A DNA stretch of 64,000 bases from Tenrec ecaudatus. Lineage: Eukaryota; Chordata; Mammalia; Afrosoricida; Tenrecidae. The translations under genes were made by a program, and so were the position numbers. Below the pieces are notes generated by a model. That model had not been told where the DNA came from. It saw only the letters and a list, made by a program, of their open reading frames with translations, and did not search any database. Below, one piece after another: positions 14,741 to 27,125 of the stretch. Numbering within the stretch: position 1 is the stretch's first letter; each line of letters begins with the position of its first letter. The DNA lies in NCBI RefSeq assembly GCF_050624435.1, contig NC_134542.1, forward strand, positions 7,994,497 to 8,058,496, read 5' to 3'.

Positions 14741-17422
14741 ATCCAGATGGACACCAGACACCTACAGGGGGGCTGCCTCCCTGCGGCTGCTTGATTCCTG
14801 CTTCCTACAGCTGCCCGGCAGCCTCTGGCTGCAGGTGGAGTGGGATGGTCTGTCCAGTGCCCGTCTCCCACCTGAGCCTGGTGGGCCTTGGAGGGCTGGG
14901 TCAGGGATTTCAGCGGAACCTGAGATCATGCATGGTCTGTCTCCAGGAATGGAGCATCGACCTAGGTTTAGGATATGCCTGGTGGTGATTTATCCTCCGG
15001 CTGCGAACCCCCAAACCCCAGAGATTCTCTGCAGAGCTCATGAGGCTTTAAACATAGACCTCCCCTCCCCCCCCAACCTGTCCCTCAGCACCTCTCGGGC
15101 ACCAGGCACTGTCCTGCCAGCTGCATTTAAGCTCAGCCATTTCTCTGAGGGGCTGGGAAGTCTCTGGTAGAGTGACCCAGGCCACAGGGAATCTCAAGTC
15201 TCCCAGCCCTGGCCATGGGAGACCCCAGGAGCTCTCTGCTTTCAGAGTTGTCCATCGCACTGCCCACTGTGACCCAAGTCCTAGAGTGGCCCGAGGGAGA
15301 GAGAGAGGCCAGGTCTCAGCATGGCCGTGCCGAGAGACAGGTGTACCCAAACCCCTGCAGGTGGCACCGGCAGACATACAGCAAGAGGCCAGGGTATCCC
15401 CCGAATCGGGCAACCCCAAGTCAAAGGTGCTGGCCTCAACCTTCTCTCTGGGCTGCACCCCTGAAGACAGGACCCCCAAGCTGCCCACGTCAGCAGTGCC
15501 AGCCTGGGCCGGACTCTTCCTGTCCTGGTGATGCCTGTACTGGTGGCCGGGGTGCAGGAGATGGCTCCTTCCCTCCCACCTCCCTGGATATCGCCACCCT
15601 CGGGGGCTCTGGGAAGCCCAGAGAGGGTGCAGACTCAAGAACACACTCTCCCAAGTCGACCTTCTAGTTCCACTTGGGGTCCCCCCAGCCCCCGAGGAAG
15701 CATGGCTGGGGTCTGTGGAGGCCACCCCTAGGCTGCCTGGAGAGTGACAGGTTCCACCCACCCCTTCAGCTCGCAGACAAGCGCCGGGCCCAGAGGGGAA
15801 GTGACTCTCCCAGGAGGCTGGCGGCCAGCCCAGCGCAGGCCGCTGCGGGGTCTCTGCTCACTTGGCAGCACTGCTGGACCACCCACAGGTAAACAGCCCT
15901 GGGTCCTTTGGAGAAGCAGAGGCACAGAGTCATTGGCCTGAGAGTGTCTTTGGGAACTGTAGGGGATTTTCCTGAGGTCTGGGGTGAGCTGGGGTGGGGC
16001 AGGGGGCTTCTATAGGTAGTCTCTGTCCACACCTGCCCGACACAGAGACCCCAGATGGCCCCCCCGGACAGCTTGTGGGACAGCAGCAGTAGCTAGAGGA
16101 CTGGTTTTTCTCTGTCTGATTGCCGGAGACATTTGTCCACGAACCCCCAACTTCCTCCTGATTTGAGTCAGGGTTGCAGGAGCTGAAAGCAGTGGGGAAA
16201 CCTTGCTGAAGCAGCCTCCCCGACTCTAGCAGGCTTGCGTGCCGCCTCTCAGAGGGGCAGCTGTGGGTTGTTCCGGAGAGTCACCAGGAGCCGGGATTCC
16301 CCACATGCCCAAATCGCATCAGGCCCAGCCTCTGTGTACCTTTCTGGGAAATTGGACCGGAGGGCTCTGGAGTGCAGTAGGTAGGGGGTGTGCAGGGCTT
16401 GCCCCTTAGTACGTCCCTGGTCAAGTTGACTAAGATGACCCCGGGATTGTTCTAGAGTCCTGACCAAGCATCACTCGGAGAGGCTGGCTGGACAGGCCTC
16501 CGCATTTGAGCCCAAGAGTGACTGCTCAGGGGGTGTCTGCAGGGCCGGCCTGGGCTGCGCTTGGTGGAGTCTGTTCAGATGCATGGTGACCCCCAGTGTG
16601 CAGGGTGGGACTGCTCCCTGGACTGTCAAAGAAGTGGATTGCCAGGCCTGTCTTCTGAGGCTTTTCTGAGCGTGTGGAAAGTCAGCCATCACCATGGACT
16701 CTTAACTCAGCGTGTGAGCTGATTCATACTATGGTGTTAGTGGCCGATAGCTGCCACCGAGTGAAAACTGGCATTCGGTGTGTTAAACCAGAGAACACTA
16801 GCGTTTCTGATGAGAAATCTGGATGGGGTGACTCTGACCCGGAGAAGCATCCCAGACCCCTCAAGCGGCACCTCCAGGCTGCCGTCACCTCTGGTCAACA
16901 CAGACTGGCCCTGCCCCCAAGGGCTCACAGGACAGTGCTCTGGGTGGGAGAGGGCTTGGCAGGGGTGAGAGAGGACAACTCTTTTTAGATGGTGTTCGTC
17001 TGCAAAAATCCAGCCTGTGGGGAGGGGATCTGGGGCTTGGGGTTTGAACCATCACAGAGCGTTCAGGGATCTTGCCTGTTCAGACATGGCCAAGGCTGTG
17101 CAGGAAGGAACAGTGGACCCTGCGGGTCTGGCAGGCTCAGGGGTACCCTGGGCATAGGCATCACAGCCCATAATAAGGCCGAATTTGTAGGGAGAGAGCC
17201 AGCAGGTCCCAGGGTCCCAGAATGCTGGGTGTGGGAGGGCCAAGACAGAAACTCCCACACAGGCATACCAGCCAGGGGCATCTCCCCAGGCCTTGAGACT
17301 CCAGTCAAGTCCCTCTCTCACCTCTACTCTAAACTAGAAAACACTCTCTTTTGGAAAGAACATTTTATCTCAGTGCTTTAGGGGAAAAAAACAAACAAAC
17401 CGTCTCAGAGGACACTGCCATG
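14741..17422. other. GC-rich sequence without recognised gene
   Basis: About 2.7 kb with few repeats. A 237-codon minus-strand frame at 15048-15761 overlaps plus-strand frames of similar length and shows no domain, so I do not call it a gene. Confidence 0.4.
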
Positions 17423-17503
17423 TGTGGGGGGCTTCGAAAAGATCATGGAGACATGGAATGCAAAGATAACAGGGCATCTCCATGAATGTTTTGAAACCCC
17501 TTC
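17423..17503. mobile_element. Mariner-like MITE (about 80 bp)
   Basis: An imperfect palindrome: GGGGGGCTTCGAAAAGATCATGG at the left pairs with CCATGAATGTTTTGAAACCCC at the right. The same unit at 57525 is 80 bp. Internal deletion derivatives of mariner elements have this size and structure. Confidence 0.65.
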
Positions 17504-18779
17504 ATGGGTGTCAATGCCCTTGACGATGTTCCGGATTCGAGGGTCTCCTGCCTTTGCTTGCATGCCTCCGGTGGCAGAGAGCTCACTACCTCACCAGGCT
17601 GCCTGTCTGTTCTTGGACACGGGGCCTGTGAAGTAGGTCGGCTTTCACAGAGATGTTGAAGTGACTGTTCCAGGGACCGTCAAAGGCCGCCCATGCCTTT
17701 CACGCCCCCCCTGAGGGCATACAGCTGGTCTTCACTGGACCCTTGCCACATGCCCAAGGCGCGCTTTCTCTGGGGGTCACGGGCAGCTCCGGTCCTCTCT
17801 ACGCTGACTTAGTCAGGGGCTGGCCACCTGTAGGATGGCCAGCTCTGTGCAGGGGGTCACTGGCACCCCACACTTCTCTTCTAGATCCTGTCTGTGCCCC
17901 TTGGGGTCACCTTCTTCCTCTCTTTCCTGTTCACAAAGCCACAGAGGCATCCCGGTGTCTGTTTAAGGGACTGCTCCCTCTGTGAGTTAGGAGGGAAGGT
18001 GAGTATCTGAGGCGAGAGGGCTTGTCAGCTGGATCCAGAAAGGAGTAAAGGAGGAAGCGGGAAATTCCTGGATATCCTGGGGACTCTGTCAGGAACTAGA
18101 GCAGGGAGCAGATGAATGGGGGACTCAGGTAAGGTCCCCCACTGCCTGTTGGACCCAGAACAGACCCCTTAACGTCTCTGAGCCCGGCTTTCGATGCTTA
18201 TCTGTGCAGCGAGGATCTTTATAGCCATCTGCAGTCCACCAACTCATACGCCATGAAAGCGAGAATTTGAGAGACCGTGCGGAAATGACTGCCACCTATT
18301 AATCCAAGCACGAAGCCAGAGCTAAATGGTCAGGATCGGCAAAGAGCTGTGTTCCCATCGTATGCCGAGAACAAGATATGTCAGAATGCCAGGGTCTTGG
18401 AGGGCTTGCCCAAGCCCCGGAGTGCCATAGACACTGTGAGAGGACCCCTGCACCCTCCTGAAGAGAGTCATCGCCTCTCATTGACAGCCCGGCTCTCCTC
18501 TGACCTGCTGGCTCTGCCTGATGAATTGCCAGCCCACTGGGCTCGCTCCTCTGTCTACTTGACCGAAGATGCTCTCAGAAGCAGGTACAAGAGGACCCCA
18601 GCTCCAACTACATGTCCGTGTCTGTGTCTTTCTCTTTGCACCTGGCTCCCGCAATGCCCTCCTTCGCTGTCCTCTCTGGGACACACAGCGGAGTCTTTTA
18701 GGCTCCCGTTCTTGAGCGTCCCATTCCCACGACGGTGTCTCCCTGCCGCTCCTCTCTCCGCCTCTCCGTCCTTTCTACG
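17504..18779. other. Unrecognised intergenic sequence
   Basis: No gene or named repeat seen. The frame at 18349-18813 (154 codons) has no recognisable features. Confidence 0.35.
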
Positions 18780-18890
18780 AGAAACAAAACAAAACAAAGC
18801 CCACCGCCGCTGAGTCGGCTCCGACTCACAGTGGCCTGGAGGACGGACAGTCCGTCTTTCTGGGAGCAGACAGCCTCATCTTGCCCTGCT
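18780..18890 (-). mobile_element. AfroSINE fragment
   Basis: CCGCTGAGTCGGCTCCGACTC followed by CACAGTGGCC, then GGGAGCAGACAGCCTCATC. The tRNA-like head is missing, so this is a partial copy. Confidence 0.7.
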
Positions 18891-19011
18891 AGATCGATTC
18901 CCCATGGCCATCTTCTCGGGCATTCTGTGTCGGTGATTACAGACCCTCCTAGGATTCACTCTGTATCTTTTGGGTTTCTCTGTGTTTCTGGGCAAGACAT
19001 GATGGATCTGT

Positions 19012-19015
<4 letters not shown>

Positions 19016-19042
<27 letters not shown>
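19016..19042. repeat. Poly(T) tract
   Basis: Twenty-seven consecutive T. It could be the A-tail of a minus-strand retroelement, but I cannot name one in the sequence that follows. Confidence 0.9.
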
Positions 19043-19566
19043 GGAATCAAGGGGTTGCTGTGAGTCCAGATGACTGGATGGGGGAGGATGCTGTTTCTTA
19101 TTAATATTATCTTTATCGCTGCCTCTGGGGTAACCTCCGTGGCGTCACCCCCTCCGCTTTCTATTTCTGTAGCGAGACATCGAAGCTCGCCTGTCTTTTT
19201 CATTTTCAGTTTCCACCCAAAGTTTCCTCTGGCTCCGGCACCTCCCTTTGAAACCCACGAGAGCATTCAGCCTCCGTCTCCAGCTTTGAAAAAGCCCCAC
19301 CGCTGTTTCTACCCACAACTCGCCACGCTTGCTTGGGGGCAATAGGATTTCAGTGTCCGCCCCAATCGGAGTCGTTCTCACCTTGTTCTTCACCCCTCTG
19401 GTCTAGTTTGTGGACGAGACTTCCTGTGACTGCTTCAGTCCTGTCTCACCTGTGCTTTCAGGTTCTGTCCATCGCTCCATGCTCTCCCCCGGCCCCAGCA
19501 GGATCCCCCTGGACCTGCTTCCCCTTGGTCCTGCCAAGCCTCACGCGTCACCGTGAGCTGGAGCGT
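19043..19566. other. Unrecognised sequence
   Basis: No gene or named repeat seen after the poly(T) tract. Confidence 0.3.
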
Positions 19567-19745
19567 TGCTTGTCGCTGTTGAGTCGCCCCTGGCTCACGG
19601 TGACCGGGCGTGTCGGAGCCTGAAGGAGGGCCGAGTCCTGTACCAGCCTCATGGTCCCCGCTCCATCGAGCCCCCGGGAATGGTTCCGGTGTCAGGGCGC
19701 CCCACTGAGGGCTTCCCTCCTTTCTGCTGACCTGCTTTCCCACCC
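19567..19745 (-). mobile_element. RTE LINE 3' end, short
   Basis: CGCTGTTGAGTCGCCCCTGG, then CTCACGGTGACC, then a diverged RTE 3' region ending near GACCTGCTTTCC. Strongly 5'-truncated. Confidence 0.7.
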
Positions 19746-20637
19746 GTTTCTAGAAATCAGTGGTGGCGTTCAAAGGCTGATGCCTTGCCCTGGTCGCTTC
19801 TAGGGAACAGACTGTTGGCATTTCTTCGGAGATCGACTGCGTTCTTTCTGGCCCCACCCCCACACTTTGCTCCCCCAAGACAGAAGGAAAGGTCAAAAGC
19901 GAATCTTACTCTTCTCTTTGGTTCCTCCGCCCTCCCCCAGCACTTACTGTAACTTAAAAAATAGGTTTTAAAGGCGGTTTCATGTTATCACGAACTGGAA
20001 AAATAAGAAGGAGAGAGAGAAAAAGAGATTTTTGAAAATCACTATCATCTAAATGCTAAAATGTAACTACTTAGTGATATCTGGGAAATTTTTTCTAGTT
20101 TTTTTTTTCTTCCCTGTGGGTGGGTGTTTAGAAACCAGACTTGAAACCATTCTGTGTATTTAAGGCTAGAGTTTGTTGGGCTTTTTTTTTTTTACTTAAT
20201 GTAGAATACTCATGCTCTTTAATAACGGAAAAATTTCCATTGAGTATTTACCATAGTGAAATCGCCCTCCCGCTGGCATGTTTGTGTGCCTATTTCCCTT
20301 GCCAGCAGAAAACAAAACAAAACACGGTAAACCTATTTCTGTACACAGTTTCCCCTTCTTTGCATAACGCACCCCACTGCCGTAGAGCTGACTCCGCACA
20401 CAGCGGGGCTCGCTCACGCTCACGCGATGCGAGACTGAGAAGGTGTGTGATGGCTTGTGATGGACGGTGACGTAGTCGTCTGTGGGCTCACCAGCAGACC
20501 ACGGGCCTGCGCCACGGATCTTTCACCAGCTTCTTTTGGTGTACCTCGATAAGTAGACATGTTTCCTCGGTGAAACTCTGGTTCTGGCAACGATCTATGT
20601 CCTTTGCGTGTTTATTCATGGGGGGTCTGGTAGACAG
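19746..20637. other. Unrecognised sequence
   Basis: AT-richer than its surroundings in 19950-20230, with a short SINE-like tail near 20365 (CCCACTGCCGTAGAGCTGAC). No gene is recognised. Confidence 0.35.
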
Positions 20638-20908
20638 GGAGGCTTCAAAAAGTTTGCGGGGAGCTTGGCGGTCCGAGGGGATGTTTACTCCCGGCGGAGG
20701 AGGAATGGAGACAGGAAACCCAGGGAGAAACGGGAGGAGGGCTGGTACCTTGAAGGGATTCGAGTGGGCGAGTTGAAACAAGGTGCGTGTGAACGATCGA
20801 ATGTGAAACGGACGCTCTGCTTGGTTCATCTCGACTTAATTCAGAACAAAAAAAAGTTTTTCTTAAAAAAGGCAATAGATTTTTCCTACGAACTTCTTAA
20901 AGCTCCTT
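20638..20908. mobile_element. Possible mariner-like element (about 270 bp)
   Basis: GGGAGGCTTCAAAAAGTTTG at the left is matched in inverse at the right by CGAACTTCTTAAAGCTCC. These are the same ends as the 80-bp MITEs at 17423 and 57525, with a longer interior. I cannot identify transposase sequence in it. Confidence 0.45.
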
Positions 20909-21597
20909 TGTGTTTTCACTCGTGCCTCACAGAGAAAGGAACTTCTTGTACTGTGACAGTGGTCTGCGTTTTTGGACAGAAAGAAGTTTGTTCGGCTTTT
21001 CCATCATCCTCACCTGAGACTAGGGGGTGACTTCGAGAGGTTGTCTAATGACATTTCCATCTGGTTTTGATATGATGTGATTCTTTAAACAACAACCACA
21101 AAAGGTAGATACATCTAGTTTCTTTTGCTTTTTGGTGAATGATGAGAATGCTTAAACTTTAAGCTGTCAGGCGTCTTACTGCTCTGTCTGGGTGTGTCAG
21201 CAAGTGATTTTAGCGGTGACACCGTCAACCTCAGCGTTGACTCGGCATGTCGAAATTACTCCTTAGCGTGCTTAAGTCGTACCTTTGTATTCCTTCCTTA
21301 AAACGGACTCTTAGGAAAAGCTGCCCCTTCAAACAGACAGCGCTTCCACTTGGCTTTAATCAGGTGATGTACAATCAGAATCGATCGTGTTTCTATGCCA
21401 CATCAGATGGGGCCACGATGAACTGGAATTTCCAGACACCAAGTTCTATCTGGTCGTATTTGGCCGAGACAGCTTGCAGCTGTGGTCATGAGGGCATGTA
21501 AGTAATCGTCTTTCTCTTTTGTGCTACATTTCTCGAGTGTTGGTATTTGGGTAAGCTAATTTATTCCATAAAAAATAAATCCATGTTCTCTCATGTT
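20909..21597. other. Unrecognised sequence
   Basis: No gene or named repeat recognised. Confidence 0.3.
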
Positions 21598-21757
21598 CAG
21601 AGTGCTGGACTGCTACCCACAAGATCAGCTGTTCAAACCCACCAATGGCTCCATGGGAGAAAGATGAGGCTGTCTTCTACTGTAAAGACAGAGTCTCCGA
21701 AACTCCAGCTTCACTCTGAGTCAGAATTGACTCGAGGGCAGTGGACTTTGTGGAGTG
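21598..21757 (+). mobile_element. AfroSINE
   Basis: GACTGCTACCCACAAGATCAG, then TCTTCTACTGTAAAGACAGA and GAGTCAGAATTGACTCGAGG in forward orientation. It lacks the first bases of the head. Confidence 0.8.
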
Positions 21758-21763
21758 GTCAGA

Positions 21764-21975
21764 AAGGAACCCTGGTGGCTCAGGGGATTAAGCACCGGGC
21801 GGCTAACTTTGAAGTCTGCCATTCAGACCCACCAGGCATCGAAGGGAGAAGGATGAGGCTCCCATAAAGATTTACAGTCTTGGAAACCCCAAGAAGCAGT
21901 TCTGCTCGGACCTATGCAGTTGTGGTCTGTCAGTCAACTCAACGACAGTGGGCTTGGTTTCAGTTTTTGTTTCTA
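21764..21975 (+). mobile_element. AfroSINE
   Basis: A fuller copy directly after the previous one: GGAACCCTGGTGGCTCAGG, GGCGGCTAACTTTGAAGTC, and the tail CAACTCAACGACAGTGGGC. Confidence 0.85.
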
Positions 21976-22354
21976 TTCACAAAGAACTGATGGGATTCCT
22001 TGAATATTATTAAGGAGCAGGGATCCGTATGAAGGATAATTCTTTGGTAACGTTCTCAGGCTCTTCCACGGTCAAGTGAAAACTCAAGTAGAGAGAAAAT
22101 TAGACCAAGAACTGACATCTTGGGTCAACTCTTTGGGTATCGGTGGCGGTCAATTGTGATCTGCCTGAAAGCTGTCACCCGCATCACGGTTCTTAAATAA
22201 ACTCACGCACAAGTGAGGAGGAACCATTTTTGTTCCTTCCACTTCACCCTAAGGCCATCTCTCCCACATCTAACTGCGCTCACTTGAATCTGCTTCTTCT
22301 TGTTTTCTTTAGGTCACTGTCCCCCGACCCCAAGATGTCCAATCTGTATTATTT
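21976..22354. other. Unrecognised sequence
   Basis: No gene or repeat recognised. Confidence 0.3.
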
Positions 22355-22560
22355 CTTTATTTTTAAACAGTTTTATTGGGGCATCATCCACATATCAGAT
22401 ACAATCCAATCGTTCGATCACATTAAGACGAGTTGTACAATTATCACCACAACCCATTTTAGAACATTTAGAACATCGATACTTCTTCTCTCTCCTACTT
22501 CTTGTTCTTAGTACCCTATTCCCACCAACCTCCCGGCCAGAACCAGGAATCCAGTTCCTG
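22355..22560 (-). mobile_element. Old L1 3'-end fragment
   Basis: On + it begins TTTTAAACAGTTTTATTGGGG and contains TGTACAATTATCACCACAAC and TTTTAGAACATTTAGAACAT. These correspond in reverse to the 3' UTR of older mammalian L1 families. Confidence 0.65.
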
Positions 22561-23895
22561 GTCTTAGAGATCCACCCATCCTGGATGTCACCTGCAAAGC
22601 ACAAAGAGACAACCAGCTGGCGACGATAACAACATCAACAGGGGGAAAACTTCAGTCAGAAAGAGAGCAGAAAATATTGCAAACTCGAACCACTTTGAAA
22701 CGGATCAAAGGCACGGTGTCCGTTTCAGCCTCGCCATCGCCCCACCGTCCCTCTCCGATGCACTCTGCAGGGCAGGTGTCCCACTGGCTGGTTTTCATTT
22801 CCTTCTTTTCTTCTTCACTCATTTCCCCTCTCATCTTTATCCATTTCCTTTTCCTAATTCCCCTGGGACCCCCACCTCTCAATACTCAAATTATGAGCTG
22901 ATTGATTTTGCTCCTTTTTGTGCCATTAGCACCTTATTCCTGCCGAGGATAATTTTCACTCCGTCCTCGGAACAGCCTATCTGAAACCTCTCGGTCTCTC
23001 CTGGTTGCATTTCATGCATCTTATTTTGTAGTTGTCGATTTAATTTTAAGTAGATTTGAGGTGGGGAGCAGGATTTTATTGCTTCACGGACTTTCATGTG
23101 TCGTGGGCAGAGGACACGGTTCTTATCATTTCTGCTGATGTATCAAGGGCAGGTTTTGTGCATGGTGGGTTACACCGTTCATGTCGGCAACTGTTTGTAT
23201 TTTGGGGGTGGGAGCGGGCGCGACTATTGGGCAAAGTGGATCACCTGCCTGGTGGAAAGCAAATCTCGAGTTATCCAAGTAAGAACCCGAGCAGGGACAT
23301 CCAGACCCTTTATGGGGCGTTAATACAGAGCGCCCTTTGCTTCACCACATGGCCGAGACTCCCACCATCTTTCTGCCCTCTCTCCCAGAACTTCCTTCCC
23401 GCTTTGCTACAGATGGTTGATTTCTCTTACTGGTTGTTGTTTTTTTTAATTTCAAGTTTCAGTGTGTAACTACTAAAAAACAAACAAAACAAAACCCCAA
23501 GCCAGTGACATCAGTTTGATGCGAGGATGGGGTGGGAGGAAGCTGAGGCGCCTACGCCCGTCAAGATGTACAGTCTTGGAAGCCCTATCTCAGGTGGCCA
23601 AGAGACTGAATTGATGCCAGGACAGCGTGTTTGGGGGATGAGACTGGGATCAGGACTCATTCAAATCCTTCAATGAGGTGGAAGGATCCCGCCGGCCCTG
23701 CTGACATGGCATGGTCGCCCACCACAGAGTCAGAGTGCGGGAGGGCTCTGTGGACCTCCCTTCCAGAGAACCCCCTGGGGAAGCACCACCCACTGACAGC
23801 CAGCTCTGCCCTTGGGGCTTCCCGTGGGTGGTGGCGCGGAGGCCAGGCTCTTGTTGACTGTCCTCAACCTGTGACCGAGCATGGTGTGGGGGGTG
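22561..23895. other. Unrecognised sequence with a possible SINE remnant
   Basis: Bases about 23540-23640 (GTACAGTCTTGGAAGCCC) may be a heavily diverged forward AfroSINE. The remainder is unassigned. Confidence 0.3.
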
Positions 23896-24019
23896 GGGCT
23901 GGAGTTGAGTCTCTTCCGACTCAGAACAACCCAGGGCACAACGGGAGGACACACCGCCCAGTGTGTCCTTCCGTTCGAGCCCATTGTTGTAGCCACTGAG
24001 TCCATTCTTCTCATTTCCA
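23896..24019 (-). mobile_element. RTE LINE 3' end, left half
   Basis: GGAGTTGAGTCTCTTCCGAC, then TTCGAGCCCATTGTTGTAGC: the RTE 3' terminus. It is broken near 24019 by a LINE-type insert and resumes at about 24456. Confidence 0.75.
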
Positions 24020-24455
24020 AAATGGTTTCTTTCTCCTTGAGCCCTTGGTATCAGCTCCTCTTGTTTTCCCTCCCTCCCCACCTTCCCACCCTTGTGATTC
24101 CTTGGTCAATTATATATTGTCATTATTATTTCGTATCTTACACTGTCCATGGTCTCCCTTCGGGGGTGGGGGAGCTATTTATGCAAGCTTGTGATGGGTT
24201 CCCCCTTCCTCCCCCTTCCCCTTCCCCAACCACCCCCTACCCTCATGATATCACTCCTCCCACTATGGTTCCTGGGGGGGTTATCGGTCCAGAATTCCAT
24301 GTGCCAAGAGCTCTTGTCGGTTCCAATGTGTGTACTCCGGTCTAGCCAGATTTGCAAGGTAGAACTGGGTCATGGTAGTGTGTGGAGGTGGGTGAGATGG
24401 GAGGATTCAGAACTAGAGGAATGGCTGTGTCTCCTGGGTGCTATACTGCACCCCT
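24020..24455 (-). mobile_element. LINE-type 3'-end insert nested in RTE
   Basis: Carries the same blocks as the insert at 7132 (TTGAGCCCTTGGTATCAGCTC, TCCGGTCTAGCCAGATTTGC) in the same orientation. Its tail is not clearly preserved. Confidence 0.65.
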
Positions 24456-24590
24456 GACCCTCTTTGTCACCAAACGCGAAGTCCTTCTCGAGGGACTGGC
24501 CCCTCCCGATGACATGTCCAACGCACATAAGATGAGTCTTGCCGTCCTCGCTGCTGGTTTTATGTCTTTGTTCATCCTTCTGGTGATCCG
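24456..24590 (-). mobile_element. RTE LINE 3' end, right half
   Basis: GAAGTCCTTCTCGAGGGACTG, then GATGAGTCTTGCCGTCC: the expected continuation of the piece that ends at 24019. Confidence 0.7.
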
Positions 24591-25056
24591 GGGCACATCG
24601 AAGGTCCCCGATCATCGAAGGTGATCCCACGGCCTCGCACATGGCTCGAGGCAGGGCTCCCTCCAATGGGCCGCCTTTGCTCGGGGACTTCCCGTCAGCA
24701 AGACCAAGAGTTTCTCATGGCTGCCTGCATCCCGAAGCACTTCCTACCCGACTCTTCCTTTCTTCCCTCCTTCCACGGCCATCAGCCCTGCTGCCCAGCT
24801 CCCTTTCCCGGCTTCTCTCCCCGGGCGGTTTCCTCAGTAAATCTCACAGCTGTCTAAGACGCTAGCCTCTGCTTCCCAGAAGACAAGCTCATCTCGGCCT
24901 CCCACCCACCCACCTGAACGCACAATTGGCCGATTTGTGTTGGTCCTGGCCTGGCCCAGGGCAGGAACCCAACCACGGGCTGCTTTTATCGCTTGTGGGA
25001 ACCTGGGTTATATTGACATGTTTTCATCTCCTCCCAGGGAAACCCCTGGTGTTTTC
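24591..25056. other. Unrecognised sequence
   Basis: No gene or named repeat recognised. Confidence 0.3.
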
Positions 25057-25240
25057 TTTCTAAAAAAAAAAAAAAAACATACGGCAAAAATACACCCACG
25101 CAACCATTTTTGTGCATCTCGTTCGGGGACACTGATTCCATTCTTGCAGCTGTGCCGCCATTCTTACAATCCCTTTTCAGATTCTCCGACCATTGTTGAT
25201 GAACTTCCACGCCTCCCGAGCTTCTCACTGACCCTCTGAG
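25057..25240 (-). mobile_element. Probable old L1 3'-end fragment
   Basis: A run of A at 25063-25077 is followed by sequence resembling the reversed 3' region of old L1 families. This is the weakest of the LINE calls. Confidence 0.4.
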
Positions 25241-25299
25241 CTGCTGTCTGTCCTCAGCTTAGTCATCTAACCTTTCGAGTGATGTCAGTTTGATCATGT

Positions 25300-25463
25300 A
25301 GACGAGTGGTAGAGAGTCTTTACTCAAAGGGTCTGCAGTTCAAGTCCATCAGCTGTGCTGCAGCAAACAGAGACCACATCTTTGGAAACAGGCAGTTCGG
25401 CTTGGTCCTGTAGGGTCACTCTGAGTCGCAATCAACTTAATGGCCCTGGGTCGGGTTGGGTTT
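25300..25463 (+). mobile_element. AfroSINE, diverged
   Basis: GTCTGCAGTTCAAGTCCATC, GGCTTGGTCCTGTAGGGTC and ACTCTGAGTCGCAATCAAC in forward order. It ends 17 bases before a SPIN copy. Confidence 0.75.
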
Positions 25464-25479
25464 GAAGATGACTTTGGAG

Positions 25480-25672
25480 CGGTGGTTCTCAACCTGTGGG
25501 TCGAGACCCCTTTGGGGGGTCAAAGGACCCTTTCACAGGGGTCGCCCAATTCATAACAGTAGAAAATGACAGGGATGAAGTAGCAATGAAAATAATTTTA
25601 TGGCTGGGGGGTCACCACTGCATGAGGAACTGTATGAAAGGGTGGCGGCATCAGGAAGGTGGAGAACCACTG
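25480..25672 (+). mobile_element. SPIN-type hAT transposon (non-autonomous, 193 bp)
   Basis: CGGTGGTTCTCAACCTGTGG at the start and GGAGAACCACTG at the end, with GATGAAGTAGCAATG and TTTTATGGCTGGGGG inside. The flanking octamers CTTTGGAG and CATTAGAG match at 6 of 8. Confidence 0.92.
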
Positions 25673-26897
25673 CATTAGAGGATAGTTTCATTTTAAGGTT
25701 CAAATGCAATGAATCTCAATGAGGTCTTACCTCAATGAAGCCTCCCCCACCATTTTTAAAAATTAATAGTTTTCTTGCATATCCAGTGGTCATTCAAGAT
25801 TAATTCTTCAGAATCTCCATTCACACTGTCTTCTGGTGGAAGTATTTTGTTTGTTCGACCCAATTCCTTCTCACCCGCCCTTAGAATGTTCCCTCTGGTT
25901 TCAAAGATCAGCCTTTGAGAAGTGCCCATTGGAAGTGGGTTGGTAATTCAGATGTGAGCTCCAGGCAGCTCCAGTGGAAACCCCCAGGAGGCCCAATCAT
26001 GTCTGCTTTCCAGACCTGGTCCAGACCATTGAGTCAGGTCCTGGAACCTGGGTGCTGTATTTCTTGTCAAGCCCCGTCACCCTCACCCCTTGGGTGTTCA
26101 TGGGTCTGTTCAACTCGGCCATAGTTTGGGGGTCCTGGTTGGTCCTTGAGCATCCCCGATGTCCTTCTTGGCCATTTTCATTCTTCTTTTGGAGCCACTC
26201 TGGACTGCGAATTGGGTTCACTGAGCAGCCGGTCTCCTCTGCACCACCAGCACCAGGTTGCCTTCAGCCATGGAGTGTTCACGTGACCCAGCCCCAAGTT
26301 CCTTTTTCACAGTGTTCTCGAGCCCTTTTACACACAGACTTGCATTTGCTCTTCTACCTTTGTGGTTCTTGGTTTCCAGCTGGTGTAGCCTTTGATGGTG
26401 ACTTCTCTAAGCCAATGTCTCCTTCCTCTTTCATGTTGCATTGTTTTCTGTTCTACCCAGGCCGGGGTTTTGGTTGCTCTTTTTGAAACGTGTCTTGTCA
26501 GCTGCAGGGAGTTGAGCTTGTGCGTGGAGAGGGACCGGTGGTGGTTCTTTGGAGAGTTTCCTTCGGAGGAGCCAGCTTGCACTGATTCTCGGCTTCTTCA
26601 TGGGCCAGTAACCTGCACCTGGAGGCCGGAGTCCTGGATGGGGCTCCCTGGAAGGTTCCATGTTACACTGCACAGACCACAAGAGTCTAAAGGTTCAGAC
26701 AGAAGGGAGCAGGCTCTCCTGAGGTAGACATGCACACAAGCAACTGAAGCATTGGAAGGTATACGATATACATTTTGAAAGATCACCAGGTAATGCATGT
26801 TAACCATGTGGCACATCGTACTGCACGGATGTTTATCTCCCTTGTTTGCTGGCCTTCAGAGGGGGTTGAGGTACGCCTAGATGGCACTGCCTATAAA
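25673..26897. other. Unrecognised sequence
   Basis: Several plus-strand frames of 80-170 codons (25974-26486 the longest) show no domain. The region could include an old LINE remnant, but I cannot assign one. Confidence 0.35.
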
Positions 26898-27085
26898 CCC
26901 ATCGTTTTCAACTTGATTCTGACCCATAGTAACCCAGCAGGACAGAGTAGAACTGCCCCAGAGGGTTTCTCAGGCTGTGAATCGTTATGGAAGCCATGGC
27001 CTCTTCTCTCTCCCATGGAGCAGCTGGGGAGTTCTCCCCTCCAGGCTTTTGGTTAGCACCTGAGCACTCAATTCCTGTACCCACA
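26898..27085 (-). mobile_element. AfroSINE
   Basis: GATTCTGACCCATAGTAACC, GGACAGAGTAGAACTGCCCC and the GGTTAGCACC near the head, in reverse orientation. Confidence 0.82.
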
Positions 27086-27125
27086 GGGCCCCTTGCAGTC
27101 TATATAAGTGCCCCCACCCCTCATC

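Noticed and set aside
15048-15761. 237-codon minus-strand open frame
   Set aside because: It lies in GC-rich DNA with plus-strand frames of similar length over the same bases, has no recognisable motif and no splice or promoter context.
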